Part shown: positions 1-9,392 of the stretch, piece by piece | Numbering within the stretch: the first letter of the stretch is position 1 | Layout of the letters: each line of letters opens with the position of its first letter | Assembly (NCBI GenBank): GCA_964442075.1 | Contig: CAYTWH010000068.1 | Coordinates: forward strand, 1-16,995 | DNA length: 16,995 nucleotides | Reading direction: 5' to 3' | Origin: CAYTAU01 sp964442075 | GTDB taxonomy: Bacteria; Bacteroidota; Bacteroidia; Bacteroidales; CAYTAU01 | The notes under the pieces: generated by a model | The model's input: the letters and a program-made list of their open reading frames with translations, nothing else | Databases searched by the model: none | What the model was told of the DNA's origin: nothing | Translations under genes and position numbers: made by a program

Positions 1-5
1 GTTAA

Positions 6-49
6 TGGGTTCTACGATTTATCTTGAAAAAATGAATTTTTAGAACCCA
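6..49. repeat. Inverted repeat (hairpin) at the break of paralogue homology
   Basis: TGGGTTCTA at 6-14 is the exact reverse complement of TAGAACCCA at 41-49, with a 26-bp A/T-rich spacer. The right arm ends exactly where similarity to the upstream part of the giant protease gene begins (position 50). It could be the subterminal hairpin of an inserted element or a hairpin downstream of the truncated frame. Only the arms are directly visible, and what lies to the left is outside the window. Confidence 0.5.
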
Positions 50-132
50 CCTTTACTTATTTGTGCAATTAGTGAACTATTAAACAATAATGAGGCAAAT
101 AAAATTGTTAAGGTCACAAGCAATTTTTTCAT
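40..132 (-). pseudogene. Truncated 5' end of a paralogue of the giant secreted protease (signal peptide only)
   Basis: An ATG at 130-132 opens a 30-codon frame that matches the first 29 residues of the giant protein at 567-9392 except for Ile7 to Thr: a signal peptide (MKKLL start, hydrophobic core, LIAQ cleavage region) followed by ISKGG. It then reads Phe and a TAA stop at 40-42, where the intact gene continues TPPSFENEL. Similarity ends abruptly at position 50 and no other frame to the left resumes the protease sequence. The promoter upstream is intact. I infer a paralogue broken by insertion or rearrangement. A genuine 30-residue secreted peptide is possible but less likely. Confidence 0.6.
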
Positions 133-365
133 AGCAGTGAGTTTTTATTGTATTTTTAAAAATAAAAATACAAAGGTACAACATTTTGTTGTCCTTGTCA
201 AGTTAAGACATTGGGTTTGCCTTATATTCTTCTAATATTTTGATAAATGATTATTGCTTTTTTCAAGAAAATAATTAAATTTTTATAAAATAGTTTTATT
301 GAGATGGATAAAGCTTGTGTAATATTTTTTTCAATTTTAGATGCGCTATATTATTTGATAAACGC
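50..365 (-). repeat. Direct repeat, copy 1: duplicated promoter, leader and signal-peptide region
   Basis: This stretch aligns with 9310-9614 in the same orientation (offset 9260 at the left end). The signal-peptide and promoter parts are almost identical. Beyond the promoter there are small indels and substitutions, and similarity fades after the shared TTATTTGATAAACG. The giant gene therefore lies between two direct copies of its own 5' region, which suggests tandem duplication of a whole gene unit. Confidence 0.85.
171..201 (-). promoter_or_regulatory. Bacteroidota-type promoter of the truncated paralogue
   Basis: On the minus strand TTG (199-201) is followed after exactly 20 nt by TACCTTTG (171-178), a full match to the TAnnTTTG -7 element. 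The arrangement is the same as in the copy upstream of the intact gene. It lies about 39 nt before the ATG at 132, so the truncated frame could still be transcribed. Confidence 0.65.
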
Positions 366-516
366 AGGAAATATGAATATAACCCAAATTGAGCAATTTA
401 TTATCATAAATCTGCTAAATCGACAAAGTAATTGTATCCCGAGATTCGGGAACAAATTCCAATACTCTCAATTAGTGAAATTTAACAATTTCTAAGTCGC
501 TTTACTTAGGTATAAT
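366..516. other. Intergenic spacer with two small hairpins, no gene seen
   Basis: This is the space between the end of the duplicated upstream region and the terminator of the giant gene. A hairpin at 432-455 has arms TTGT-A-TCCCGA and TCGGGA-ACAA around a GAT loop, with a one-base bulge. A second one at 492-509 has arms CTAAGT and ACTTAG. The first resembles a short REP-type palindrome, but no second copy was found in the window. A 63-codon plus-strand frame across 304-495 starts inside the duplicated leader and has no family features. Confidence 0.4.
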
Positions 517-541
517 AAAAAACCCCGAAAATAATCCGGGG
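517..541 (-). terminator. Rho-independent terminator of the giant protease gene
   Basis: Read on the minus strand, CCCCG (537-541) pairs with CGGGG (523-527) around a 9-nt A/T-rich loop and is followed by six T residues (517-522). It lies 25 nt past the stop codon of the giant gene. The other strand has only a broken pyrimidine run, so it probably works in one direction. Confidence 0.85.
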
Positions 542-566
542 CTTTCTTCTAATTTGTAATAGTGAT

Positions 567-3500
567 TTAAAATCTATCAATCACAATTCTTGCATTATAA
601 ATCTTATTATTTTGAATAAGTTGTAATTGATATACGCCTTTTGCAAGATTATTTAAATCAATATTAGTGTTAAATTTCATATTGTCCTTTGAATACTCTT
701 GTTCAAATACTTTTTGACCTGTAATATTAATAATCTGAACAATAAAATCATTATTATTAATTGATGAGTATTTTAATTCAAAAGAACCATTATTTGGATT
801 AGGATAAATTAATAAAGCATCAGAAGTAGTATTAATTCCATTAATTCCTGTAATAACATCAACTAAAATAATTATAGTATCATTTCCACAGTTATTTGTT
901 GCTATAAGTTCTACATAATAACTGCCACCTGATGTATAAGTATGACTAGGATTAATATCTGTTGAAGTATTACTATCACCAAAGTCCCAACTATAAGAAG
1001 TTGCATTAGAAGACATATTGGTAAAGTCTACAATTAAATTGTTTGCTATATGTGTAAAATCTGCTATTGGAAGCGGATTAACAGTTATTGTTATTGATTC
1101 AAAAGCAGTACAACTTGCTGTTGTCCCCACTACTAAATAAGTAATATCAACATAAGGAGTAGAATAAACAGTATCATTAGTAGCAGAATTTAAATATGTA
1201 GAAGGAGACCATATATAAGAATCAGCACCAGAAGCTATAATTTGTAATACTTCTCCTTCACATATTGTGTCATTTGCTGCAACAATAGTTACTATTGGTG
1301 AACCATCTTGATTAACTGTTGCTAAAACAGAAATCGAACACAAGCCATCATCAACTGTAACCCAATATGCAAAACCACCTGTTAATCCTGTGGCAGTTTG
1401 AGTAGTTTGATTTCCTGTATTTATATCCCAAACATAAGTATAACTACCTGTTCCACCTAATGGATTTACTGTAGCAGTTCCATCTGTATTACCACATGTA
1501 GCATTTGTTGTATTAGTTGTAGCTGAAAGATCATTCTCTGTAACATTTACAGCCGGGCTTGTTCCAAAACAACCATTAGCATTTTCAACTGTTACAGTAA
1601 TTGGATTATCAGCTATAGTTACTGCTTCAGTTTGAGCATTGCCACCACTTGACCAGCTATAACTTGAATATCCTGCGCCTGCATCTAATGTTGCGGTATT
1701 TCCTGCGCAGTATGTTAATGCACCTGTAATAGTTGGTGTTGGAAGAGGATTCTCTGTTACATTTACAGCCGGACTTGTTCCAAAACAACCATTCACATCT
1801 TCCACAGTCACAGTAATTGGATTATCTGCTATTGTTACTGCTTCAGTTTGAGCATTGCCACCACTTGACCAGTTGTAAGTTGAATATCCTGCACCTGCAT
1901 CTAAGACTGCGTTATTTCCGATACAATATGATAATGTTCCTGTAATAGTTGGTGTTGGGAGCGCATTCTCTGTAACATTTACAGCCGGACTTGTTCCAAA
2001 ACAACCATTAGCATCTTCCACAGTTACAGTAATTGGATTATCTCCAATAGTTACTGCTTCCGTTTGTGTATTACCACCACTTGACCAGTTATAAGTTGAA
2101 TATCCTGCACCCGCATCTAAGCTTGTACTACTTCCCGTACAGTATGATAATGTTCCTGTAATAGTTGGTGTTGGAAGCGCATTCTCTGTAGCATTTACAG
2201 CCGGGCTTGTTCCAAAACAACCATTAGCATCTTCTACTGTTACAGTAATTGGATTATTTGCAATAGTTACTGCTTCAGTTTGTGTATTACCACCACTTGA
2301 CCAGTTATAAGTTGAATATCCTGCACCTGCATCTAAAGTTGCATTACTTCCAGTACAGTATGATAATGTTCCTGTAATAGTTGGTGTTGGAAGCGCATTC
2401 TCTGTAACATTTATAGCCGGACTTGTTCCAAAACAACCATTGGCATCTTCTACTGTTACAGTAATTGGATTATCAGCAATAGTTACAGTTTCCGTTTGAG
2501 TATTACCGCCACTTGACCAATTATAGCTTGAATATCCAGCACCTGCATCTAAGCTTGTATTATTTCCTGCACAGTATGTTAATGTTCCTGTAATATTTGG
2601 TGTTGGAAGCGCATTCTCTATTACATTCACAGCCGGACTTGTTCCAAAACAACCATTAGCATCTTCTACTGTTACAGTAATTGGATTATCAGTAATAGTT
2701 ACTGCTTCAGTTTGAGCATTGCCACCACTTGACCAGTTGTAAGTTGAATATCCTGCACCTGCATCTAATGTTGCAGTATTTCCTGCACAGTATGTTAATG
2801 TTCCTGTAATCGTTGGTGTTGGAAGTGCGTTCTCTGTAACATTTACAGCCGGACTTATTCCAAAACAACCATTAGCATCTTCCACAGTTACAGTAATTGG
2901 ATTATCAGTAATCGTTACTGCTTCTGTTTGAGTATTACCACCACTTGACCAGTTATAGCTTGAATACCCTGCACCTGCATCTAAGCTTGCGTTGTTTCCT
3001 GCACAGTATGCTAATGTGCCTGTAATTGTTGGTGTTGGAAGTGAATTAACTATTACAGTTGTATTAGAAGATGCTGTATTTGAGCCATCATCCACAACAA
3101 CAGTATAAATAGTTGTTACTGTAGGAGTAACTATTGGGTTTTCAATATTAGGTATTACACTTGCTGGAACAGAAGTCCATGAATATGTATAAGCTAGTGT
3201 ACCTCCAGAAGCTAATGCATTTAATTGAGAACTTTCTCCATCACATATAGTTGATGGAGTAGCTGATGCAGTAACAGATAAAGATATTCCAGATATATTA
3301 ACTGTCATTTGATCTTGATTAGTACAACCAGTTACAGCATCTGTTACTGTTAAAGTAAATATTGTTGCTGAAAATAAATTAACAGTTGTAGGATTCTCAA
3401 TATTTGGATCAACTAATGATGCAGCTGGTTCCCAATGAAATGTATAAGTTCCTGAACCCCCACTTGCACTACCATTTAATAATGTGGATGTACCATTCGG

Positions 3501-6500
3501 AATCGTCTGATCAATATCTGCATCAGCAATTGGATTTGCATTCTCAGTAACATTTACAGCCGGACTTGTTCCAAAACAACCATTAGCATCTTCTACAGTC
3601 ACAGTAATTGGATTATCAGTAATAGTTACTGCTTCAGTTTGAGCATTGCCAACACTTGACCAGTTGTAAGCTGAATATCCTGCACCTGCATCTAGTGTTG
3701 CAGTATTTCCTGCACAATATGTTAATGTTCCTGTAATAGTTGGTGTTGGAAGTGCGTTCTCTGTAACATTTACAGCAGGACTTGTTCCAAAACAAGCATT
3801 AGCATCTTCCACAGTTACAGTAATTGGATTATCAGCAATAGTTACTGCTTCCGTTTGTGTATTACCGCCACTTGACCAGTTGTATGTTGAATATCCTGCA
3901 CCTGCATCTAGTGTCGCAGTATTTCCTGTACAGTATGATAATGTTCCTGTAATTGTTGGTGTAGGAAGTACATTTTCTATAACATTTACAGCCGGACTCG
4001 TTCCAAAACAACCATTAGCATCTTCTACAGTTACAGTAATTGGATTATCAGCTATAGTTACAGTTTCTGTTTGAGTATTCCCGCCACTTGACCAGTTGTA
4101 AGTTGAATATCCTGCACCTGCATCTAAAACTGTGTTATTTCCTGCACAGTATGTTAATATTCCTGTAATTGTTGGTGTAGGAAGTACATTTTCTATAACA
4201 TTTACAGCCGGACTTGTTCCAAAACAACCATTAGCATCTTCTACTGTTACAGTAATTGGATTATCAGTAATAGTTACTGCTTCAGTTTGAGCATTGCCAC
4301 CACTTGACCAGTTGTAAGTTGAATATCCTGCACCTGCATCTAATGTTGCAGTATTTCCTGCACAGTATGTTAATGTTCCTGTAATAGTTGGTGTTGGAAG
4401 TACATTTTCTATAACATTTACAGCCGGACTTGTTCCAAAACAACCATTAGCATCTTCTACAGTCACAGTAATTGGATTATCAGTAATCGTTACTGCTTCT
4501 GTTTGAGTATTACCTCCACTTGACCAGTTGTAAGTTGAATATCCAGCACCTGCATCTAGTGTTGCAGTATTTCCTGTACAGTATGTTAATGTACCTGTAA
4601 TTGTTGGTGTTGGAAGTGCATTCTCTGTAACATTTACAGCCGGACTTATTCCAAAACAACCATTAGCATCTTCTACTGTTACAGTAATTGGATTATCTGC
4701 TATAGTTACAGTTTCAGTCTGGACACTACTGCCACTTGACCAGTTGTAAGTTGAATATCCAGCACCTGCATCTAAAGTTGTATTACTTCCAGTACAGTAT
4801 GATAATGTTCCTGTAATAGTTGGTGTTGGAAGCGCATTCTCTGTAACATTTATAGCCGGACTTGTTCCAAAACAACCATTGGCATCTTCTACTGTTACAG
4901 TAATTGGATTATCAGCAATAGTTACAGTTTCCGTTTGAGTATTACCGCCACTTGACCAATTATAGCTTGAATATCCAGCACCTGCATCTAAGCTTGTATT
5001 ATTTCCTGCACAGTATGTTAATGTTCCTGTAATATTTGGTGTTGGAAGCGCATTCTCTATTACATTCACAGCCGGACTTGTTCCAAAACAACCATTAGCA
5101 TCTTCTACTGTTACAGTAATTGAATTATCAGCAATAGTTACTGCTTCTGTTTGTGTATTTCCTACACTTGACCAGTTATAAGATGAATATCCTGCACCTG
5201 CATCTAAAATTGCAGTATTTCCTGCACAGTATGTTAATGTTCCTGTAATTGTTGGTGTTGGGAGTACATTTACTGTAATATAACTAACTTTGGTTTCGGT
5301 ATCACTTCCGTAAGCATTAGTAGCGATTAACTCAACAGTATATGTTCCAGCAGTATTATATGTTACGGAAGGGTTTTGAACTGAACTTGTTGCAGGGGTT
5401 CCTCCTGAAAATGTCCATGACCATGAAGTTGGAGTATTAGTTGAAGCATCGTTAAAATTAACTGTTTCACCCTCACATAAAGTGGTTGGCGTACCAGAGA
5501 AATCTGCAACAGGAGGAGCATTTAATGGCAATCCAACAACTAATATATTGTCCATAAAATTTCTTCTTGTGCTGCTGTTATTGGTCACAGTTGTGCCATC
5601 ACAACTTGTATTACTAGTCATAATCCATCGAATATATACATTTACCTGATCTTCACAAGCTAAAGGGAGAGGAAAGTCGGTCTGGGTGTTCCATGTATTT
5701 TCAACAAGAGTAATATTTACACCTAAATCATTCCAAACAGTTCCATTTAAACTATATTGGATTTTAAAGTCTCTTGGAGAATCAGCATTGTTAGACATTT
5801 GGGCATATGATAATTTTAAGGTTCCATATCCTGTTGTTACAAAGCTAATTTGCCATCCTTTTGAATTTGCTCCTAATGCCCAAGTTTCTCCACCAATACA
5901 TTGGGTTGTTACACCAGCTGCATTATAAAGTATGTCATCTACTCCACCAAATGGTGTTATAGATTTTGTTCCATCATTTACAGGAATTCCACCATCAGAT
6001 AATGCATTATCAGGATTATTTGGGAAATCCCAGTTTACAATAATATCAGGAGCAACAGATACTGTAATATAACCTGTTTTTACCATTGGGTTACTACCAT
6101 CAACATTTGAAGCAGTCAATGTTACTGTATAAACACCAGCAGTATTATATTGTACTGAAGGATTCTGGGCGATTGATGTTCCCGGAGTTCCTCCATCGAA
6201 AACCCATGACCATGCAGTTGGTCCGCATGTGCTGGCATCTGTAAAGTTAACAAAGTCGGTTTCGTAAATAGAAGTATTATCAGCAACAAAGTCAACCTGT
6301 GGAGCGCCTGCATTACATACTGTGGGATAAATGGCATTGGCATAATCAGTGCCTCCCCATCCTGCTTCGGTATAATCATACCAGTTATTAGTATCCCATT
6401 GTTCCCAGGCTGAAGAAACTCCACTTAAGCCTAAGCCCCCTTCGGTTAACAAAGCAAGTGAATCACCACCGCCGGTAGGATTAGGAATCATAAAGCCTAT

Positions 6501-9392
6501 AAAGAAATTACCTGGTATAACTATTGCCGGATCGAATTTAATATAAGTTGCTATTCCATTTCCAATATCTGTTTCTATCTGCGTTATTGGAACAGTCACC
6601 GAGCCAATAACTGTACCGGGAGAATATGTATGAGCCGCTCCACCAGAAGCTCCTCCTGTATCATCCCATACATTAATAGTAATATTGGTTGCCGTATTGC
6701 TTACATAAACATGTCCAAAGTGTATGTATGCAGATTCAAGGTTGGCATAAGGAGCATAATCATCAAAAAATTCACCTTTGGCAAGATCGAAATATTCATT
6801 ATTTCCTGAAACATAGCCACCTGCAGTTGTAGATAGTCCTGGTGTTCCCGGAACATGATCTAATTCAGCACATGCACAGGTATTTGGGTCCATTACTGTA
6901 ATATAAGATGTTTTAATTTCTGCATCATTTCCATTAGCATTTGTAGCGGTTAAAGTAGCGTTGTATATTCCTGTAGTATTGTATGTTATGCTTGGATTTT
7001 GAGCAGTAGATGAATTTGGTGTTCCACCTGGAAAATCCCATAACCATGATGTTGGAGTTCCACCATAAGATAAATCTGTAAAGTCAACAGTTCCTCCCTC
7101 ATTTACTGAAGTAGGTACTCCAATAAAATCAGCAATTGGTGCTAATAAAGGATCATAACAAGCAATTGGGAAAATTGCATCCATAAGTGACATTCCCCAT
7201 GCAGCATAAGTTTCCCAGCTGCCATATAAGCTATATCCTGTATCATCATTTCCATCGGAATCATTATTTGTAACAATTGCTAATGTATCACCTGAAGCAG
7301 GTATGCCGGGTATTTCAAAGCCTATAAAGAAAGCTCCGTTTGACAAAATTACATCAGAATCAAAAGTTACATCTGTATATCCGTTTGTTCCAAAATCACT
7401 TACTATTGTTGCTAATGGAATTGTTTTTGTTGCAAGTTGAGCTCCGGGTGAACCGGATCCATTGTCTCCCCAAATTACAAATGTTACATCAGGTGATGTT
7501 GCATTATCTGCATCAGCCCAATAAAATCTACCACCTGTTACTTTATTATATGGATGAAAATTGTCAAACTTTTCTGCAATAGCACTACAGCCATATTCAT
7601 TTGTTCCACCTACATATCCATTAGCAGATGTATACATTGTTGGTGTTCCATAAAATTGAATTAATGTATCGCAAGTTTCAATTGTAGGGTCTATGACATG
7701 AATCATATCAGTTTTTGTAAGAGAAGCTGGTCCGTTAACATTTGTTGCTTGAAGCGTAACATCATAATCACCGGCAGCATTATAAACAATATTTGTAGGG
7801 TTTTGATTTGTTGAAGAGTTTGGTGTTCCACCATTAAATGTCCAGTCCCAAGAGGTTGGAGAGCCCCAAGAATCATCCTGAAAATCTGCACTTTCACCTT
7901 CAAGTAAAGGAATTGGATACAACAATGTACTAGGTGAAGTAACTGAAAAATCAACAGTTGGAGGTGCAGCACTAAAAGGATCATAACCATTTAGTGTTGT
8001 TTGTCCTGTGGTAGATGGATCTAACCATGGTTCAAGTCGATCAGCATCGGTAGGACCGTTTTGGTCCCAATGATACCAGAATTTACCATAATAGTCAGAA
8101 CTACTTTGTGCAGTACAATATGAACTTCCTCCTGAAAGTGTCCCAACTTGTCTTCCTACACTATTAAATATTGGAGAACCTGAAGAACCACCTTCAGTTA
8201 CACCCCAACCATTAACATTTGCAGACCAAGTTACTTGCCATTCTGAGTCTGGGCCTGTTTGACTACCTCCAATATTTGGACTTGAGGAAATAAGCGTAGT
8301 TGTAAAAGTTGAAATTTTCTTAATATCTCCGGCAGGATGATGAATACTTGCTCCACTACCTGCAGCAGTATTAGTTCTGTCCCATCCGTTATAGTAGGGT
8401 GTATATGGTGCCGGTGGTGCAGTATTGAGTTCAGTTAGGAAAAAGTCTGAACCACCATTAATAGGTCCTACTGCTCGTCTAACACATCCTGTTATAGTAT
8501 TATAGCCAGGTTCTGTTCCTGGTGTTGTACAATCAACAGCTTCATAATTAAAATAAAATTCCCATACAAGTAAGTCAGCAACTGAAGCATCGGTTCCACC
8601 ACAATGATCTGCTGTAAGAAAATATGGTGTGCCATCTTCGGCTGTGTTATTTACTAAATCGCCGGAACACCATCCCCATCCTCCTCCAACTCTTAACCAT
8701 ATTTCAGCAACTCCTCTTTTTTGATCTTGCCACGAATCACCAACAGGTGAACAATTTATATTTACTTCGCAAGCATCTGAAGAGCCCCATCCTGTAGTTT
8801 TTGCAGGATTATACCTGTTTAAAAACTCAACACTTTTATATGCATATGAAATTTCTGAAATTTGCAATTTTACTTTCCCTGTAACATATTTTGGCTCAAT
8901 ATATTCTAAAGTAACTTCATCGCCTTGAATAAGCTCCGTTGAAAAGATAGTGCGCATTGGATTATTTTTATTTGTGAAAGCTCCAATCACTTGTGTTTTG
9001 TGCTTATTATATAAAAATAATTTTGCTCCGTTTGGAATATAAAATTCATCATATATAACACTAATTGCCTGTGCATCTTTACAATGTATTTTCAATTTCC
9101 ATACTTTGCTTCCATTTCTTAAAGTTGTCCATGTCCCTGCATTTGTAATACCTGCATCAACGGGTAAGGAAACACCAGCACGAAGGAAATCACCATTTTT
9201 TTCGCTAGCTTTATCTTGAATAATGATTTGACTCATATCTGGCATTGGTATAGTCAGTATATCAACGTCATCAGGAATTAATTCATTTTCAAAACTTGGA
9301 GGAGTTCCTCCTTTACTTATTTGTGCAATTAGTGAACTATTAAACAATAATGAGGCAAATAAAATTGTTAAGATTACAAGCAATTTTTTCAT
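567..9392 (-). CDS. Giant secreted lysyl-endopeptidase-like protease with PKD and Ig-like repeats and a T9SS sorting domain
   Basis: Protein of 2941 residues. Residues 1-24 are a signal peptide and about 30-200 a propeptide-like region. About 205-475 form a trypsin-fold protease resembling lysyl endopeptidase, with catalytic candidates His263 (TADHC), Asp316 (GGSDF) and Ser404 (GGSSGSP). PKD domains lie near 478-568, 751-835, 1031-1113 and 1294-1376. Between them are two related beta domains (about 575-745 and 842-1027, both ending in an FFIGF-type strand) and a different one (1114-1288). Fifteen 72-residue Ig-like repeats fill 1379-1954 and 2120-2623, separated by two other beta domains. A SprB-like repeat, an Ig-like domain and a last PKD (2776-2850) precede the sorting domain (2851-2941, YPNPNNGSF). 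The ATG is supported by the signal peptide and promoter. It is probably exported by type IX secretion and anchored or released outside, where it could bind and cut protein. Substrate specificity is inferred from family resemblance only. Confidence 0.93.
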   Translation of the reverse strand: MKKLLVILTILFASLLFNSSLIAQISKGGTPPSFENELIPDDVDILTIPMPDMSQIIIQDKASEKNGDFLRAGVSLPVDAGITNAGTWTTLRNGSKVWKLKIHCKDAQAISVIYDEFYIPNGAKLFLYNKHKTQVIGAFTNKNNPMRTIFSTELIQGDEVTLEYIEPKYVTGKVKLQISEISYAYKSVEFLNRYNPAKTTGWGSSDACEVNINCSPVGDSWQDQKRGVAEIWLRVGGGWGWCSGDLVNNTAEDGTPYFLTADHCGGTDASVADLLVWEFYFNYEAVDCTTPGTEPGYNTITGCVRRAVGPINGGSDFFLTELNTAPPAPYTPYYNGWDRTNTAAGSGASIHHPAGDIKKISTFTTTLISSSPNIGGSQTGPDSEWQVTWSANVNGWGVTEGGSSGSPIFNSVGRQVGTLSGGSSYCTAQSSSDYYGKFWYHWDQNGPTDADRLEPWLDPSTTGQTTLNGYDPFSAAPPTVDFSVTSPSTLLYPIPLLEGESADFQDDSWGSPTSWDWTFNGGTPNSSTNQNPTNIVYNAAGDYDVTLQATNVNGPASLTKTDMIHVIDPTIETCDTLIQFYGTPTMYTSANGYVGGTNEYGCSAIAEKFDNFHPYNKVTGGRFYWADADNATSPDVTFVIWGDNGSGSPGAQLATKTIPLATIVSDFGTNGYTDVTFDSDVILSNGAFFIGFEIPGIPASGDTLAIVTNNDSDGNDDTGYSLYGSWETYAAWGMSLMDAIFPIACYDPLLAPIADFIGVPTSVNEGGTVDFTDLSYGGTPTSWLWDFPGGTPNSSTAQNPSITYNTTGIYNATLTATNANGNDAEIKTSYITVMDPNTCACAELDHVPGTPGLSTTAGGYVSGNNEYFDLAKGEFFDDYAPYANLESAYIHFGHVYVSNTATNITINVWDDTGGASGGAAHTYSPGTVIGSVTVPITQIETDIGNGIATYIKFDPAIVIPGNFFIGFMIPNPTGGGDSLALLTEGGLGLSGVSSAWEQWDTNNWYDYTEAGWGGTDYANAIYPTVCNAGAPQVDFVADNTSIYETDFVNFTDASTCGPTAWSWVFDGGTPGTSIAQNPSVQYNTAGVYTVTLTASNVDGSNPMVKTGYITVSVAPDIIVNWDFPNNPDNALSDGGIPVNDGTKSITPFGGVDDILYNAAGVTTQCIGGETWALGANSKGWQISFVTTGYGTLKLSYAQMSNNADSPRDFKIQYSLNGTVWNDLGVNITLVENTWNTQTDFPLPLACEDQVNVYIRWIMTSNTSCDGTTVTNNSSTRRNFMDNILVVGLPLNAPPVADFSGTPTTLCEGETVNFNDASTNTPTSWSWTFSGGTPATSSVQNPSVTYNTAGTYTVELIATNAYGSDTETKVSYITVNVLPTPTITGTLTYCAGNTAILDAGAGYSSYNWSSVGNTQTEAVTIADNSITVTVEDANGCFGTSPAVNVIENALPTPNITGTLTYCAGNNTSLDAGAGYSSYNWSSGGNTQTETVTIADNPITVTVEDANGCFGTSPAINVTENALPTPTITGTLSYCTGSNTTLDAGAGYSTYNWSSGSSVQTETVTIADNPITVTVEDANGCFGISPAVNVTENALPTPTITGTLTYCTGNTATLDAGAGYSTYNWSSGGNTQTEAVTITDNPITVTVEDANGCFGTSPAVNVIENVLPTPTITGTLTYCAGNTATLDAGAGYSTYNWSSGGNAQTEAVTITDNPITVTVEDANGCFGTSPAVNVIENVLPTPTITGILTYCAGNNTVLDAGAGYSTYNWSSGGNTQTETVTIADNPITVTVEDANGCFGTSPAVNVIENVLPTPTITGTLSYCTGNTATLDAGAGYSTYNWSSGGNTQTEAVTIADNPITVTVEDANACFGTSPAVNVTENALPTPTITGTLTYCAGNTATLDAGAGYSAYNWSSVGNAQTEAVTITDNPITVTVEDANGCFGTSPAVNVTENANPIADADIDQTIPNGTSTLLNGSASGGSGTYTFHWEPAASLVDPNIENPTTVNLFSATIFTLTVTDAVTGCTNQDQMTVNISGISLSVTASATPSTICDGESSQLNALASGGTLAYTYSWTSVPASVIPNIENPIVTPTVTTIYTVVVDDGSNTASSNTTVIVNSLPTPTITGTLAYCAGNNASLDAGAGYSSYNWSSGGNTQTEAVTITDNPITVTVEDANGCFGISPAVNVTENALPTPTITGTLTYCAGNTATLDAGAGYSTYNWSSGGNAQTEAVTITDNPITVTVEDANGCFGTSPAVNVIENALPTPNITGTLTYCAGNNTSLDAGAGYSSYNWSSGGNTQTETVTIADNPITVTVEDANGCFGTSPAINVTENALPTPTITGTLSYCTGSNATLDAGAGYSTYNWSSGGNTQTEAVTIANNPITVTVEDANGCFGTSPAVNATENALPTPTITGTLSYCTGSSTSLDAGAGYSTYNWSSGGNTQTEAVTIGDNPITVTVEDANGCFGTSPAVNVTENALPTPTITGTLSYCIGNNAVLDAGAGYSTYNWSSGGNAQTEAVTIADNPITVTVEDVNGCFGTSPAVNVTENPLPTPTITGALTYCAGNTATLDAGAGYSSYSWSSGGNAQTEAVTIADNPITVTVENANGCFGTSPAVNVTENDLSATTNTTNATCGNTDGTATVNPLGGTGSYTYVWDINTGNQTTQTATGLTGGFAYWVTVDDGLCSISVLATVNQDGSPIVTIVAANDTICEGEVLQIIASGADSYIWSPSTYLNSATNDTVYSTPYVDITYLVVGTTASCTAFESITITVNPLPIADFTHIANNLIVDFTNMSSNATSYSWDFGDSNTSTDINPSHTYTSGGSYYVELIATNNCGNDTIIILVDVITGINGINTTSDALLIYPNPNNGSFELKYSSINNNDFIVQIINITGQKVFEQEYSKDNMKFNTNIDLNNLAKGVYQLQLIQNNKIYNARIVIDRF
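1524..3035 (-). repeat. Seven tandem 216-bp repeats (Ig-like units 9-15)
   Basis: Seven in-frame units of exactly 72 codons encode residues 2120-2623. Each starts TPTITG, carries a YC near residue 10 and NGCFG near residue 57 (a likely disulphide pair), and ends ENALP or a variant. Divergence is concentrated at about residues 11-17 of each unit (CAGNTATL, CTGSNATL, CIGNNAVL) and at positions 32-43. The rest is almost invariant in DNA as well as protein. Confidence 0.95.
2343..2683 (-). repeat. 341-bp exact duplication, copy 1
   Basis: Identical base for base to 4782-5122 (offset 2439), bounded by mismatches at 2342/4781 and 2684/5123. It covers all of Ig-like unit 11 and parts of its neighbours, and the matching copy covers unit 2 in the other array. 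It points to recent gene conversion or unequal exchange. Confidence 0.9.
3531..5258 (-). repeat. Eight tandem 216-bp repeats (Ig-like units 1-8)
   Basis: Eight units of 72 codons encode residues 1379-1954, in register and without indels; the last unit runs straight into the spacer domains. The 495-bp spacer to the second array (3036-3530) encodes two unrelated beta domains, so the two arrays probably arose by copying a block rather than by splitting one run. Unit 7 has Ala in place of the conserved Gly in the NGCFG motif. Confidence 0.95.
4782..5122 (-). repeat. 341-bp exact duplication, copy 2
   Basis: Partner of 2343-2683, with no mismatch along its length. It lies in the first Ig-like array, while its partner is in the second, so the exchange jumped across the non-repetitive spacer domains. 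Confidence 0.9.

Noticed and set aside
304..495. 63-codon frame on the plus strand
   Set aside because: It begins inside the duplicated leader region, has no family features, and no equivalent frame is kept in the second copy near 9550-9614.
3880..4074. Open frames opposite the giant gene (also 5686-5928 and 7340-7582 plus, 6122-6424 and 7703-7990 minus)
   Set aside because: They lie wholly within the well-supported protease coding region, and their composition is what the repeat and PKD codons give in other frames.
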